From contig JAJYHI010000062.1 in assembly GCA_021784835.1 (NCBI GenBank), positions 1 to 5,746 of the forward strand: a stretch of 5,746 nt of DNA, in the 5' to 3' direction. The notes below the pieces were generated by a model. That model was not told where the DNA came from. It ran no database searches and saw nothing but the letters and a program-made list of their open reading frames with translations. Position 1 is the stretch's first letter, and every line of letters starts with the position of its first letter. The position numbers and the translations under genes were made by a program. Source of the stretch: a bacterium (GTDB lineage Bacteria; SZUA-79; Acidulodesulfobacterales; Acidulodesulfobacteraceae). This document shows positions 1 through 5,440 of the stretch, piece after piece.

Positions 1-464
1 TTAAAGACTTAATAAAAGAATACGACGTAATAATAGACGCTACCGATAATTTTCCTACGAGATATTTAATAAACGACGCCTGCCATTTTATGAAAAAACC
101 TTTAGTTTACGGTTCTATTTTCAGGTTCGACGGACAGGCCACCGTATTTTTGCCGGATGAAGGACCGTGCTACAGATGTCTTTTCCCGACTCCTCCTCCT
201 GCGGGACTTGTACCGAGCTGTCAGGAAGCGGGAGTTCTCGGCGTTCTTCCAGGCGTAATAGGCGCTATCCAGGCAAACGAAGCAATTAAAATAATACTCG
301 GTATTGGTCAAACCTTAAACGGAAGGCTTCTTATTTACGACGCTCTGGATATGAAATTTACCGAAATGAAACTAAGGCAGGATAAGACTTGTCCGCTTTG
401 CGGCGAAAATCCTACCGTTTTTGAGTTAATAGAATACGGCGATTTGTGCGAATTTAAAAATTAA
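1..464 (+). CDS. ThiF/MoeB-family adenylyltransferase (E1-like), 5'-truncated by window edge
   Basis: This enzyme family uses ATP to adenylate the C-terminal Gly-Gly of a small ubiquitin-like sulfur carrier (ThiS, MoaD or CysO) so that it can become a thiocarboxylate. The reading frame is open from base 3 to the stop, giving 153 visible residues, roughly the C-terminal 60% of the family. Visible features, numbered from the first whole codon, are the acidic nucleotide/metal motif IIDATDNF (10-17), the paired zinc-ligand motifs CYRC (56-59) and CPLC (130-133), and SCQEAGVLG around Cys73, the region of the conserved active-loop cysteine. The N-terminal GxGGxG ATP loop lies outside the window. 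The ATG at base 90 is an internal Met, because homology continues upstream of it. The protein ends just after the second zinc motif, so it lacks the C-terminal rhodanese domain of MoeZ-type proteins. It is the first visible gene of an operon with a TusA-like protein, CysM and a Mec peptidase, so the likely partner is a CysO-like carrier. ThiF, MoeB and HesA cannot be told apart from this fragment. Confidence 0.93.
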   Translation, partial: KDLIKEYDVIIDATDNFPTRYLINDACHFMKKPLVYGSIFRFDGQATVFLPDEGPCYRCLFPTPPPAGLVPSCQEAGVLGVLPGVIGAIQANEAIKIILGIGQTLNGRLLIYDALDMKFTEMKLRQDKTCPLCGENPTVFELIEYGDLCEFKN

Positions 465-479
465 CGGAGCAAACAAATA

Positions 480-728
480 ATGTCTGAATATAAACAAAAC
501 GAAGAATTAAACATTAAAGGCGAGATATGTCCATTTACTTTCGTTAAATCCAAACTTGTTTTAGAAAAAATGAAAAAAGGCGAAATTTTAAGGGTAATAG
601 TGGATTACGAACCGGCAATAAGAAACGTGCCGCGTTCTATGGAGGAACAGGGTCATAAGGTTTTATCCATAAATAAAATTAACGATACGGATTACGAAAT
701 TATCGTGGAAAAAGATGGAAAAAAATAA
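480..728 (+). CDS. TusA-family sulfur carrier protein
   Basis: TusA-family proteins are small cytoplasmic proteins that carry sulfane sulfur as a persulfide on one conserved cysteine and hand it to a partner enzyme. This 82-residue protein has the family length and the N-terminal signature: a short beta strand (LNIKGE), then Cys17-Pro18 and a Lys-rich helix (motif ICPFTFVKSK at 16-25). It continues with the family's second half, in which a GE-L-V-DYEPA segment precedes an Arg-Asn-Val-Pro helix. A GGAG ribosome binding site lies at 466-469, ten bases before the ATG. The gene starts 15 bp after the adenylyltransferase stop and overlaps the next gene, cysM, by 14 nt, which suggests coupled translation. 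There is no C-terminal Gly-Gly (it ends DGKK), so it cannot itself be the adenylated carrier. By inference it delivers sulfur to that carrier in place of a rhodanese. It could instead serve tRNA thiolation or molybdopterin, but its position argues for cysteine synthesis. Confidence 0.9.
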   Translation: MSEYKQNEELNIKGEICPFTFVKSKLVLEKMKKGEILRVIVDYEPAIRNVPRSMEEQGHKVLSINKINDTDYEIIVEKDGKK

Positions 729-1653
729 ATCGCCTTTTAATATTTACGATATTTTTAATTCAGCTTCAAATATAGGCGGCACGGGAATAGTCCTATTAAA
801 TAAAATAATTAAAACTTCGTCTCACGGATCAAAATTATACGCGAAGCTTGAAGGTTTAAACCCCGGAGGTTCCGTAAAAGATAGACCTGCGCTTTATATG
901 ATAAAAAACGCCGTAGAAAAAGGTTTAATTAAAGAAACTACTTCGATAATCGATTCGTCATCGGGAAATACAGGTATTTCATATGCAATGATAGGCGCGC
1001 TCCTCGGCATAAAAGTTAAAATTTACGCTCCTTCGAATATGAGCGAAGAAAGAAAAAAGATAATGCGTCTTTACGGAGCCGAATTAATACTTACTCCCGC
1101 CGAAGAAAGCCACGACGGAGCCATAAAACGTGCATCCGAAGAATATGCAAGAGGCGGCAAAAATATGTATTATATGCCCGACCAGTATAATAATCCTTTT
1201 AACCCTATATCTCATTACGAAACTACCGCCGTCGAAATCCTAAAGCAGACCGGAGGAAATATCGATTATTTCGCCACAGGCATAGGAACAGGCGGAACTA
1301 TTCTTGGAGTAGGTAAAAGACTTAAAGAATACAACGATAAAATAAAAGTTATCGCAGTCGTTCCGGACAACGAAATGCACGGCATAGAAGGCTGGAAGTA
1401 CAACTATTCTTTAAATTTCGAAGGATTCGACGCAGATAAAATAATCGACGACGTCGTTAAAGTCGATACGGAGGGCAGTTACGCCGCCTTAAAAAGACTC
1501 GTTAAAGACGAAGGGATTTTATGCGGTTTTTCTTCAGGCGCAAACGTTTACGGAATACTAAAACTTACGGCAAAATATAAAGGCAATTTCGCAACCGTAC
1601 TTCCCGACACAGGTTCAAGATATCTTTCTTCTAGAGTTTTTTCGGAATTTTAA
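715..1653 (+). CDS. cysM: CysM-like PLP-dependent cysteine synthase
   Basis: A fold-type II PLP enzyme of the CysK/CysM/cystathionine-beta-synthase family. It replaces the leaving group of an activated serine (O-acetyl- or O-phosphoserine) with sulfur. The 312 residues span the whole catalytic domain. Visible are the Schiff-base lysine K55 in NPGGSVKDRPA, the substrate loop SSGNTG (82-87), the PLP phosphate loop GTGGT (191-195), GFSSGAN (271-277) and the C-terminal PDTGSRYLS. The motif usually reading IGNTP near the N-terminus is IGGTG here (20-24). There is no CBS domain, and the C-terminus is short, lacking the long tail of mycobacterial CysM. The neighbouring adenylyltransferase and Mec peptidase make a protein-bound thiocarboxylate the likely sulfur donor, as for M. 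tuberculosis CysM, rather than free sulfide. The start lies inside the tusA-like gene (14-nt overlap), with a weak TGGAA ribosome binding site at 706-710. The acceptor (O-phospho- versus O-acetylserine) cannot be settled from sequence alone. Confidence 0.92.
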   Translation: MEKNKSPFNIYDIFNSASNIGGTGIVLLNKIIKTSSHGSKLYAKLEGLNPGGSVKDRPALYMIKNAVEKGLIKETTSIIDSSSGNTGISYAMIGALLGIKVKIYAPSNMSEERKKIMRLYGAELILTPAEESHDGAIKRASEEYARGGKNMYYMPDQYNNPFNPISHYETTAVEILKQTGGNIDYFATGIGTGGTILGVGKRLKEYNDKIKVIAVVPDNEMHGIEGWKYNYSLNFEGFDADKIIDDVVKVDTEGSYAALKRLVKDEGILCGFSSGANVYGILKLTAKYKGNFATVLPDTGSRYLSSRVFSEF

Positions 1654-1661
1654 CAAAGGTT

Positions 1662-1689
1662 TTGAAAAAAATAATTTAGCATCTATTAT
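1662..1689 (+). promoter_or_regulatory. Possible internal promoter before mec
   Basis: The 66-bp gap between cysM and mec contains TTGAAA (1662-1667) and TATTAT (1684-1689) with 16 bp between them, close to a sigma-70 pattern. The gap is very A/T-rich, so such matches are expected by chance. It may give mec extra expression within the operon, but this is weakly supported. Confidence 0.22.
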
Positions 1690-1719
1690 TTTAATTATAA
1701 ATATAAGGACAATATCGTT

Positions 1720-2151
1720 ATGGCTATTATAATTCCTAAAAACGAACTGGAAATAATAAAAAAACATGCGGCAGATATTTTCCCCTATGAAGCTTGCGGC
1801 GGGCTTCTCGGAAAAATAGAAGGAGAAAACAAAATTATCGTTAAAGCCTATCCGGCCGAAAACCGTTACGGAAAAATTACATGGGACAGTTTTGAAATAG
1901 AGCCTAAAGATATTTTAGAAATGGATAAATTTTGTATGAAAGAAAACCTCGATATTCTTGGATTTTACCATACCCACCCCAATCATCCGGCAATACCTTC
2001 AAACTTCGACGTCAACGCTTCCTGGCCTTTTTACTCGTACGTTATTCTTTCCGTAAAAGGCAACGCACCCGAAAACGTCGCCGATATTAAAAGCTATCTT
2101 ATGCAGGACAGGGCTTCAACGCCCGTAGAAGAAGAAGTTATAATAAAATGA
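1720..2151 (+). CDS. mec: Mec-like JAMM (M67) zinc metallopeptidase
   Basis: A stand-alone JAMM/MPN-fold zinc peptidase of 143 residues, close to the usual length of about 140 for the Mec/CysO-cysteine peptidase group. All expected catalytic positions are present: Glu24 in PYEACGGLLG, the HTHP motif with His84 and His86, and Ser94 and Asp97 in the PSNFD that follows. In M. tuberculosis the homologue Mec cleaves the newly made cysteine from the C-terminus of CysO, and related proteins act on other ThiS-like carriers (HcyD in the Wolinella homocysteine pathway). Here it is the last gene of the operon after cysM, so release of cysteine from a carrier is the likely role. It probably acts in the cytoplasm, as no signal peptide or membrane segment is visible. 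An AAGGA ribosome binding site (1705-1709) lies ten bases before the ATG. The substrate carrier is not encoded within this window. Confidence 0.9.
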   Translation: MAIIIPKNELEIIKKHAADIFPYEACGGLLGKIEGENKIIVKAYPAENRYGKITWDSFEIEPKDILEMDKFCMKENLDILGFYHTHPNHPAIPSNFDVNASWPFYSYVILSVKGNAPENVADIKSYLMQDRASTPVEEEVIIK

Positions 2152-2275
2152 TATAGAAACATACCTAAAAGAAATGTAATATACGTCTTTAATTTATATT
2201 GTTGTATTTCTTTACTCAGTCGACTTGATATTTATAATTGCGTTAATTTGCAAGATTTACCAAAGTTATCCTCAT

Positions 2276-2327
2276 CCTGATTTACGCATATAATATCAGG
2301 GGGTCCTCGATTTTATGGATTATCAGG
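2276..2327. repeat. Short repeat cluster in convergent spacer (CCTGAT / TATCAGG)
   Basis: The 198-bp spacer between the mec stop and the 3' end of the minus-strand membrane-protein gene has no credible reading frame. Its right half holds CCTGAT (2276-2281), its inverse ATCAGG (2295-2300), and a direct copy TATCAGG (2294-2300 and 2321-2327, 27 bp apart) around a G-rich GGGGGTCCTCG. The block is richer in GC than its flanks. It could be a transcript-end structure or a leftover end of an insertion sequence, and neither is proven. Confidence 0.35.
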
Positions 2328-2330
2328 CTA

Positions 2331-2354
2331 GGTAAAAAAGTCGGTTTTTTTACC
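2331..2354. terminator. Weak bidirectional terminator-like hairpin
   Basis: GGTAAAAAA (2331-2339) pairs perfectly with TTTTTTACC (2346-2354) around a six-base loop. It sits between converging genes and overlaps the stop codon of the minus-strand membrane-protein gene, so on either strand the 3' arm supplies a run of U. The stem is nearly all A-T and not followed by a further U tract, so any termination would be weak. Confidence 0.35.
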
Positions 2355-3093
2355 TTCTTCTGCCGCCGCCAAATAATGTAAGCAGCATAAGGAACAAGTT
2401 TATAAAATCGAGATAAAGGGCAAGTGCGCCCATAACGGTTTCTTTTCTTGTATCAAACGAACTGCTTAAGTATATCTGTTTAAGTTTCTGCATGTCGTAA
2501 GCCGTAAGACCTAAGAAAATTACTACTCCAAGAATAGATACGACATACATAAGGGTTGAACTGTGAAGGAAAAAATTTACCACCATAGCTATTATTATCG
2601 CAAAAAGTCCGACCATCATAAAGTTACCCATTTCCGTAAGGTCTCTTTTAGTCGTATAACCGACGAATGCAAGAAGTCCGAAAGAAACGGCAGTAAGAAA
2701 AAATACTATCTCTATAGACTGATTCGTATATACTAAAAAAATGAAAGAAAAAGTTACTCCGGTAAGAGCCGAATAAAATAAAAATATAGCCTCGCTAATA
2801 TCAGCCGGCAATCTGTTTATCCCAAAAGACAAACCTAAAACCGCCGCCAATTGAATTCCCATTAAGACATAAAACAACATAACGTGCGTATAAAGATAGT
2901 CCACAAAAGGTTTATCCATCGCCACGAAATAAGATATAAAACCCGTAAGCATAAGCCCTATCGTCATCCATGTAAAAACTCCCCTGAAGAAATCCGACAA
3001 ACCCTCCTTCGTTGCAGCTCTTCCGCGCGTAATATCGTAATCGTAACCTCTTGATCCCGGTCCCGCACCAAAATTATTGTTTCCAAATGGCAT
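2350..3093 (-). CDS. Bax inhibitor-1 / YccA family inner-membrane protein
   Basis: A multi-pass membrane protein of the BI-1 (UPF0005) family, which includes E. coli YccA and the B. subtilis calcium-leak protein YetJ. Its 247 residues begin with a soluble Gly/Asn-rich tail (NNNFGAGPGSRG) of about 35 residues. Seven hydrophobic segments follow at roughly 36-58, 68-92, 103-122, 126-146, 154-176, 180-203 and 221-241. The family's C-terminal signature is clear: TAYDMQKLK with Asp200, and ALYLDFINLFLMLL with Asp229. These correspond to the two buried aspartates thought to act as the pH-sensing pair in YetJ. The end is basic (GGGRRR), placing the C-terminus in the cytoplasm by the positive-inside rule. 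An AAGGAG ribosome binding site (3103-3108) lies nine bases before the ATG, with a good promoter upstream, so the gene is probably its own transcription unit. In E. coli YccA modulates the FtsH protease. The role here is not determined. Confidence 0.95.
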   Translation of the reverse strand: MPFGNNNFGAGPGSRGYDYDITRGRAATKEGLSDFFRGVFTWMTIGLMLTGFISYFVAMDKPFVDYLYTHVMLFYVLMGIQLAAVLGLSFGINRLPADISEAIFLFYSALTGVTFSFIFLVYTNQSIEIVFFLTAVSFGLLAFVGYTTKRDLTEMGNFMMVGLFAIIIAMVVNFFLHSSTLMYVVSILGVVIFLGLTAYDMQKLKQIYLSSSFDTRKETVMGALALYLDFINLFLMLLTLFGGGRRR

Positions 3094-3165
3094 AACTTAT
3101 ATCTCCTTCTTATTATAAATATTTTTAATTTAAAACTTTAAGCAAAATTACATTATCATTATAAT

Positions 3166-3195
3166 ATTATAAATCAATTTTTGGTATAAAGTCAA
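3166..3195 (-). promoter_or_regulatory. Sigma-70-type promoter of the BI-1 family gene
   Basis: Read on the minus strand, TTGACT (3195-3190) is followed after 18 bp by a perfect TATAAT (3171-3166). Transcription would begin near 3159, leaving a leader of about 65 nt with a strong AAGGAG ribosome binding site before the BI-1 family gene. This is the best promoter match in the window and separates that gene from coaBC upstream. Confidence 0.7.
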
Positions 3196-3210
3196 ATTGC
3201 GAAAGTCTCA

Positions 3211-3351
3211 TTAATCCCATACTTTACCCGCACTATTAATATAGTCCAGCACCGTACTGCCCGGTACAAAAGCTTCAAAAAAAGATATTATAAATTGTAT
3301 GCTTTTAATATGAAAATTGTTTGCCCAGAGTCTTATATAGTATGTTTTCAC
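3211..3351 (-). CDS. Possible small protein of 46 residues, unrecognised
   Basis: In the 303-bp stretch between coaBC and the BI-1 family gene, the minus strand holds an open stretch of 61 codons between the coaBC stop and a TAA-TGA double stop, in the same frame as coaBC. The only usual start in it is the GTG at 3351, which gives 46 residues beginning VKTYYIRLWANNFHIKS and ending STVLDYINSAGKVWD. The composition looks protein-like: aromatic residues, two Trp, and a VPGSTVLDYI segment. No good ribosome binding site precedes the GTG, and I do not recognise the family. It ends 15 bp upstream of the -35 box of the next gene. CoaBC already has a complete C-terminus, so a readthrough extension is unlikely. 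It may be a small gene, the 3' end of a decayed gene, or chance. Confidence 0.38.
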   Translation of the reverse strand: MKTYYIRLWANNFHIKSIQFIISFFEAFVPGSTVLDYINSAGKVWD

Positions 3352-3396
3352 GGTTTTGGTAATTATAAAATCTTCTAAGAATACATCGGTATTGTT

Positions 3397-4674
3397 TTAC
3401 GATATTTCGTCGATTAATTTTTCGGCGAGGTTTTCTTTACTTTCCCTTTTGAAATTTTTTATTTCTCCCGACTTGTTTATTAAAAAGCCTTCGTTCTCGT
3501 CGCTCCCGATAATATCTTTTGATACGTCGTTGACGAAAATGTAGTCTAAGGATTTTTCGGAAAGTTTTTTTCGTCCGTTTTCTATTGCGGAATCGGTTTC
3601 GGCGGCAAAACCGAAAACCGTCTGTCCGTCTTTTTTGATTTTTGAAACGGCTTTTAATAAATCTTCGTTTTGGATAAGTTCTATTTTAAGGGTTGGAGGG
3701 GTTGAATTACCGGTATCGTAATTTTTCTCGTCCGATGTTTCTATATTATCGCTTATGCGTTTCATATCGCTTTTTTTAATCTTTACGGGGCTTTTTTCTT
3801 TAAAACTATAATCCGAAACCGCCGCCGCCATAAAAAGAATATCCGTATTTTTAAATTCGGCGAGCAATGCCTCTTTAAGCCCGGCAAGGTCTGAGCGGTT
3901 TATAACCTTTATACGGTGATTTATGTATTGAGCGTTACCGTTGACGCTAACGTTAACGATACCTTCGTTTCCTATATTAAGGGCGATAAGCGTTACTTCC
4001 GCTCCGGCTTTAAGCGCCGCGTTCGCCAGGCTTATGCCCATTTTTCCGCTTGAACCGTTGGACATAAACCTTACGGGATCCAAATATTCCCTCGTGGCGC
4101 CGGCAGTAACCAGCACTTTTTTGCCTTTCAGCTTTTTTTCTTTAAGAACGGATTCGACGTCGAAAATAATATCGTCTATTTCGGGAAACCTGCCTTCGCC
4201 GAAATCGCCGCAGGCGGCGGAGCCGGTCGCGGGAGAAATTAAATAAAAATTTAATGCGCAGAGTTTTTCAAGGTTTTCTTTAAATATTTTATTGGCGTAC
4301 ATATTTGGATTCATAGCAGGAACGAGAAGTTTCGGCTTATCAGGCGCCGCCGCAACCGTTAACGTAATAAGCGTATCGGCTATGCCGGCGGCTATTTTGT
4401 TTATCGTATTATAAGTCGCGGGGGCTATAAGTATAATATCGGCAAATTTCGACAAATCGATATGCGAAAGCGGGCTTTTAAACGCATCGTCTTCAAAAAC
4501 CTCTTCGCCGAAAGATTCAAAAATATAAGGCGAGATAAATTTTGCAGCCGCGTCGCTGACGACAATTTTTACTTTTGCGCCGGCTTTTTTAAGTCTCCTA
4601 TAAAGATCTACGCTTTTATAACAGGCTATGGAACCGGTAACGCACAGCAGTATGTTTTTTTTATTTAGACTCAT
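3397..4674 (-). CDS. coaBC: CoaBC (Dfp): phosphopantothenoylcysteine synthetase/decarboxylase
   Basis: A bifunctional cytoplasmic enzyme of coenzyme A synthesis. The CoaB half joins 4'-phosphopantothenate to cysteine using CTP, and the FMN-dependent CoaC half decarboxylates the product to 4'-phosphopantetheine. It has 425 residues, slightly longer than the usual 400 or so. CoaC spans about 1-180, with GSIACYK (14-20), catalytic His71 in SHIDLS, PAMNPNMY (119-126) and catalytic Cys155 in AACGDFGEGRFPE. CoaB spans about 183-425, with TAGATREYLDPVRFMSN (190-206), Asn206 and SSGKMG following, AAAVSDY (283-289), the KIKK lysines (298-301), FAAET (356-360) and Asn382-Asp383. A hydrophilic insert of about 26 residues (302-327) follows KIKK. 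The ATG is fixed by an in-frame TAA two codons upstream. No ribosome binding site lies at normal distance, because a 90-bp palindrome intervenes after an AGGAGG. The gene probably shares a transcript with the hydrolase gene upstream. It uses cysteine, the product predicted for the left-hand operon. Confidence 0.96.
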   Translation of the reverse strand: MSLNKKNILLCVTGSIACYKSVDLYRRLKKAGAKVKIVVSDAAAKFISPYIFESFGEEVFEDDAFKSPLSHIDLSKFADIILIAPATYNTINKIAAGIADTLITLTVAAAPDKPKLLVPAMNPNMYANKIFKENLEKLCALNFYLISPATGSAACGDFGEGRFPEIDDIIFDVESVLKEKKLKGKKVLVTAGATREYLDPVRFMSNGSSGKMGISLANAALKAGAEVTLIALNIGNEGIVNVSVNGNAQYINHRIKVINRSDLAGLKEALLAEFKNTDILFMAAAVSDYSFKEKSPVKIKKSDMKRISDNIETSDEKNYDTGNSTPPTLKIELIQNEDLLKAVSKIKKDGQTVFGFAAETDSAIENGRKKLSEKSLDYIFVNDVSKDIIGSDENEGFLINKSGEIKNFKRESKENLAEKLIDEIS

Positions 4675-4679
4675 CGTTT

Positions 4680-4769
4680 AGGAAAAGGTGTCAGATTAAT
4701 TTTCCCAATAAACTTTTCATATTAATTCACCTTTGCATATGCGGAAAATAAAATTTGACACCTTTTCCT
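4680..4769. repeat. 90-bp imperfect palindrome, miniature mobile or REP-like element
   Basis: The ends are 14-bp perfect inverted repeats, AGGAAAAGGTGTCA (4680-4693) and its complement (4756-4769). Pairing continues inward as 4694-4697 with 4752-4755 (one G-T position), then after a 1/2-base internal loop as ATTTTCC (4699-4705) with GGAAAAT (4743-4749). The element fills nearly the whole gap between the hydrolase stop and the coaBC start, leaving one and five bases. It encodes no transposase. From memory, the GGAAAAGGTGTCA-type end resembles sequences flanking REP-associated tyrosine (Y1) transposase genes. That assignment is unverified. No target duplication is visible. A structured intergenic RNA of another origin is the alternative. 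Confidence 0.6.
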
Positions 4770-4772
4770 CCT
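4767..4772 (-). promoter_or_regulatory. Displaced AGGAGG ribosome binding site of coaBC
   Basis: On the minus strand a consensus AGGAGG overlaps the TAG stop of the hydrolase gene and the first bases of the palindrome. It is 92 bases from the coaBC ATG. If the palindrome were absent, it would sit about five bases before that ATG, the normal distance, so it is probably the original coaBC ribosome binding site. Confidence 0.45.
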
Positions 4773-5415
4773 ATATTAAATACGGATTAAATTTTCTTTC
4801 GTATCCTATGGTAGTGGGTTCGCCGTGACCCGGATAAACTTTTAAAGTATCGTCTAAGACCATAAGTTTATTTTTAATCGAACCTATTAACTGTTCCGAA
4901 GAACCGCCCAAAATATCGGTTCTTCCCACGGTATTTCTAAAAAGCGTATCGCCGCTGAAAAGATGCGTATCGTTTATCAAAAACGAGACGCCGCCGGGGG
5001 AATGTCCCGGGGTAAAAATAGGAAGGATTTTAATGCCTTCGATTTCTATAATTTCGCCGTCTTTTAAATACCTGTCTATTACGACGCCTCCCGTATATTC
5101 AAAACCGAGATATTCCGCCTGCTCTTCCAAATTTTGAAGTATATACTCTTCTTCTTTCGCCGCTATTATATCGATTCCGTATTTTTCCTTAAAATAATTA
5201 TCCATTAAAACATGGTCTATATGGCAGTGGGTATTAAGTATAAATTTTAAATCGATATTTTCGTCTTTGATTATTTTTTCTATTTTCTTTTCCTGTCCGC
5301 CCGGGTCTATTATAAATCCTTCTCTTTTTTTGTTTGCGGCTTCTCCTGCGTTATCGTCGAATACAATATAAGTATTTACTTCAAAAGGTCCAGCAGGTAT
5401 CGTATAAAATTTCAT
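4771..5415 (-). CDS. Glyoxalase-II-like metallo-beta-lactamase-fold hydrolase
   Basis: A cytoplasmic metallo-beta-lactamase-fold hydrolase of 214 residues, the usual length for the compact YcbL-type group related to hydroxyacylglutathione hydrolase. The two-metal site is complete: THCHIDH (62-68) supplies His63, His65, Asp67 and His68. His138 comes from PGHSPGG, Asp156 from SGDTLF (154-159), and His197 from PGHGEPT. The FRNTVGRTD segment (159-167) is typical of this subgroup. The long C-terminal substrate domain of true glyoxalase II is absent, so the substrate is unknown. A thioester such as S-lactoylglutathione is only one possibility. An AAAGGAT ribosome binding site (5424-5430) lies eight bases before the ATG. 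The gene follows the phosphohexomutase by 88 bp on the same strand. It is separated from coaBC by the palindrome, which begins just past its TAG stop. Confidence 0.93.
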   Translation of the reverse strand: MKFYTIPAGPFEVNTYIVFDDNAGEAANKKREGFIIDPGGQEKKIEKIIKDENIDLKFILNTHCHIDHVLMDNYFKEKYGIDIIAAKEEEYILQNLEEQAEYLGFEYTGGVVIDRYLKDGEIIEIEGIKILPIFTPGHSPGGVSFLINDTHLFSGDTLFRNTVGRTDILGGSSEQLIGSIKNKLMVLDDTLKVYPGHGEPTTIGYERKFNPYLI

Positions 5416-5440
5416 TAAATTTAATCCTTTTAAATTTTAA

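Noticed and set aside
90..92. ATG at base 90 as the start of the adenylyltransferase gene
   Set aside because: The frame is open to the left edge and the upstream codons encode the conserved IIDATDNF motif, so the true start is outside the window.
102..311. Minus-strand reading frame of 69 codons inside the adenylyltransferase gene
   Set aside because: It lies wholly antisense to a gene with clear family motifs and its translation has no recognisable features.
2152..2349. Small genes or a CRISPR-like array in the convergent spacer
   Set aside because: The repeats are only six or seven bases with two direct copies, and no open frame with a ribosome binding site is present.
3397..3399. TAA readthrough extending CoaBC into the following open frame
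   Set aside because: CoaBC already has a complete family C-terminus before the stop, and no recoding signal is visible, so the frame is treated as a separate candidate.
3356..3544. Plus-strand reading frame overlapping the coaBC 3' end
   Set aside because: It is antisense to coaBC over most of its length and shows low-complexity Ser/Phe-rich translation typical of a shadow frame.
3941..4246. Plus-strand reading frame of 101 codons inside coaBC
   Set aside because: It is antisense to the strongly conserved joining region of CoaC and CoaB, including the catalytic cysteine and Asn206. No ribosome binding site or family features are seen.
4462..4668. Plus-strand reading frame inside the coaBC 5' region
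   Set aside because: It is antisense to the conserved FMN-binding start of coaBC and gives no recognisable protein.
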